Positions 4,186 through 5,511 of a DNA stretch of 5,511 nucleotides are shown piece by piece. The position numbers and the translations under genes are program-made. The notes beneath the pieces were generated by a model. That model saw nothing but the letters and a program-made list of their open reading frames with translations, made no database searches and was not told the DNA's origin. The DNA is from an uncultured Acidimicrobiaceae bacterium (lineage in GTDB: Bacteria; Actinomycetota; Acidimicrobiia; Acidimicrobiales; Ilumatobacteraceae), in NCBI GenBank assembly GCA_903919215.1, contig CAIXHI010000119.1:1-5511 (forward strand). Reading direction: 5' to 3'. Numbering within the stretch: position 1 is the first letter of the stretch; each line of letters starts with the position of its first letter.

Positions 4186-5511
4186 ATGAGCACGCACACG
4201 TCTCCTACGCCCGACGCCCCCAAAGGCCCGTTCCTGAAGCGCTTCAAACCGCATCAGCTGGCCATCGGCCTGGGCATCTTCATGGGCCTGTTCACCCTCG
4301 GCTCGGGCATCATCCCGCAGCTCACCAAATGGCACGGCACCAAAGAGCCCGCCAGAGAAGTGTTCGACGGCATCCCCGGCGCGATGCAGGTGGCGTTCTA
4401 CACCGTCATCCCGGCGCTGCTGATCTGGGGCGCGTTCGCGTTCTCGCAGCGGGTGAAGAACTGGGAACGTGGCGCGCCCGATCGGCGCCGCACCACCAAG
4501 AAGAACATCACCCGCCGCCTGAGGGATTTCCGCGCCGGCGCCTACATGCAGACCCTGCTGCGCGATGCCGGCGCCGGGCTGATGCACTCGATGATCTACT
4601 TCGGGTTCATGGCGCTGCTCGGCGTCACCACGGTGCTCGAGGTCGACCACCAGTTGCCCGAGAGCCTGAAGTTCCTCCACGGCCGCACCTACCTGGCCTA
4701 CAGCTTCTTCGGCGACCTCGCCGGCCTGGTGTTCGTCATCGGCATCGTCTGGGCCGCCGCCCGCCGCTACATCCAGCGCCCGTACCGCATCCGCATCAAG
4801 ACCAAGCCCGAGCACGCGATCATCCTCGGCATCTTCTTCCTCATCGGTGTCAGCGGCTTCTTCGCCGAGGCGTTCCGTATCGCCGAGTCCGGCCAGCCCG
4901 ACCACGAGAAGTGGAGCTTCATCGGCTATCCGCTCAGCAACATGTTCAACGGTCTCGCCGAGCACACACTCACTCAGTGGCACCAGATCATGTGGGCCGT
5001 GCACGTAGTGGCGTTTGCCGCGTTCCTGGTGCTGCTGCCGATCACCATGCTGCGGCACATCTTCACCAGCCCGCTGAACATGTACCTGAAGGACCGCGAG
5101 CGTCCCAAGGGCGCGATGCGCGCGATGCCGAACCTCACCGAAACCTCGCTGGAGAGCTTCGGCGCGAGCGTTGTCGAGGACTTCACCTGGAAGCAGCTGC
5201 TCGACACCGACGCCTGCACCATGTGCGGCCGCTGCACCAGCGTGTGCCCGGCGCACGCCACGGGCAAGCCGCTCGATCCGCGCGAGATCGTGCTGAAGAC
5301 CGGCGAGGTCATGGCTGCGTCGGCCAACCCGATCGTCACGCCGCCGCTGTCGGTCGACAAGGAGATCACCATCTCGGCCAACTCGCTGTTCGACCGCATC
5401 ACGGCCGAAGAGGTGTGGAGCTGCACGTCGTGCCGTGCGTGCGACGAGATCTGCCCGGTGAACATCGAGATCCTCGACAAGATCCTCGACATGCGCCGCT
5501 ACCTGTCGCTG
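4186..5511 (+). CDS. etfD: EtfD-like membrane Fe-S oxidoreductase (3' end outside window)
   Basis: N-terminal 442 residues of a membrane iron-sulfur oxidoreductase resembling mycobacterial Rv0338c (EtfD), which is reported to pass electrons from electron-transfer flavoprotein (fatty acyl-CoA oxidation) to menaquinone. The visible part has six likely membrane helices (about 24-46, 68-86, 132-152, 171-192, 210-228, 268-288), consistent with a NarI-like cytochrome b module; His134, His266 and His273 are possible haem ligands. Two 4Fe-4S motifs follow: Cys344/347/350/354 (CTMCGRCTSVCP) and Cys413/416/419/423 (CTSCRACDEICP). Family members continue with CCG (heterodisulfide reductase-like) cysteine domains, which would lie beyond the window. 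The ATG at 4186 is preferred because the soluble N-terminus then runs into TM1 and a -10-like element precedes it. The frame is open to the window edge. The family is clear; the EtfD identity is less certain because HdrD/GlpC/DsrK-type relatives share this architecture. Confidence 0.8.
   Translation, partial: MSTHTSPTPDAPKGPFLKRFKPHQLAIGLGIFMGLFTLGSGIIPQLTKWHGTKEPAREVFDGIPGAMQVAFYTVIPALLIWGAFAFSQRVKNWERGAPDRRRTTKKNITRRLRDFRAGAYMQTLLRDAGAGLMHSMIYFGFMALLGVTTVLEVDHQLPESLKFLHGRTYLAYSFFGDLAGLVFVIGIVWAAARRYIQRPYRIRIKTKPEHAIILGIFFLIGVSGFFAEAFRIAESGQPDHEKWSFIGYPLSNMFNGLAEHTLTQWHQIMWAVHVVAFAAFLVLLPITMLRHIFTSPLNMYLKDRERPKGAMRAMPNLTETSLESFGASVVEDFTWKQLLDTDACTMCGRCTSVCPAHATGKPLDPREIVLKTGEVMAASANPIVTPPLSVDKEITISANSLFDRITAEEVWSCTSCRACDEICPVNIEILDKILDMRRYLSL

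Noticed and set aside
3222..4247. Minus-strand open frame of 341 codons covering the second LysM gene
   Set aside because: It mirrors the codon bias of the sense gene, spans both flanking intergenic gaps including the hairpin, and shows no recognisable domain.
3994..5256. Long minus-strand open frame (420 codons) opposite the EtfD-like gene
   Set aside because: It is antisense to a gene with clear Fe-S and membrane motifs, crosses the intergenic region into the second LysM gene, and its translation is low-complexity Arg/Ala/Gly/Asp/Glu sequence typical of a GC-rich antisense shadow.

Overview
The window reads as chromosomal DNA from a high-GC Gram-positive bacterium, most likely an actinomycetote. 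This rests on GC-rich codon use with G/C third positions, an AfsQ/MtrA-style OmpR two-component pair, Thr-rich tethers after lipoprotein signal peptides, apparent leaderless starts (a -10-like hexamer 6-10 bases before ATG with no Shine-Dalgarno sequence), and an EtfD-like Fe-S membrane oxidoreductase. The Thr/Ser/Pro tethers and TAnnnT-type start sites suggest Acidimicrobiia, but that placement is an inference that cannot be settled from this window.

Layout: all genes are on the + strand and packed tightly. Bases 1-459 hold the C-terminal part of an OmpR/PhoB response regulator. Its stop codon overlaps the start of a membrane histidine kinase (456-1859) in an ATGA junction. After a 50-bp gap comes a stand-alone cyclic-nucleotide-binding domain protein (1910-2335). 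Nineteen bp later lies a LysM lipoprotein (2355-3197), then after 51 bp a second, paralogous LysM lipoprotein (3249-4121). A strong hairpin (4128-4149) follows. The window ends inside an EtfD-like gene (4186 to the edge) with six membrane segments and two 4Fe-4S motifs. No tRNA, rRNA, CRISPR, insertion sequence or phage gene was seen.

How the parts may work together: the regulator and kinase are clearly one signalling unit. The nucleotide-binding protein and first lipoprotein probably share a transcript, and the second lipoprotein appears to have its own promoter with a -10-like sequence (ATACGCT) identical to the one before the nucleotide-binding gene. The two lipoproteins share a lipobox, a Thr-rich tether, one LysM domain with an unusual cysteine pair, and an unrecognised C-terminal domain with a second cysteine pair. 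This makes them the most distinctive part of the window: a candidate actinobacterial family of wall-binding, disulfide-stabilised lipoproteins. A functional link to the two-component system or to cyclic nucleotides is suggested only by adjacency. The EtfD-like gene is a separate respiratory gene behind a probable terminator.
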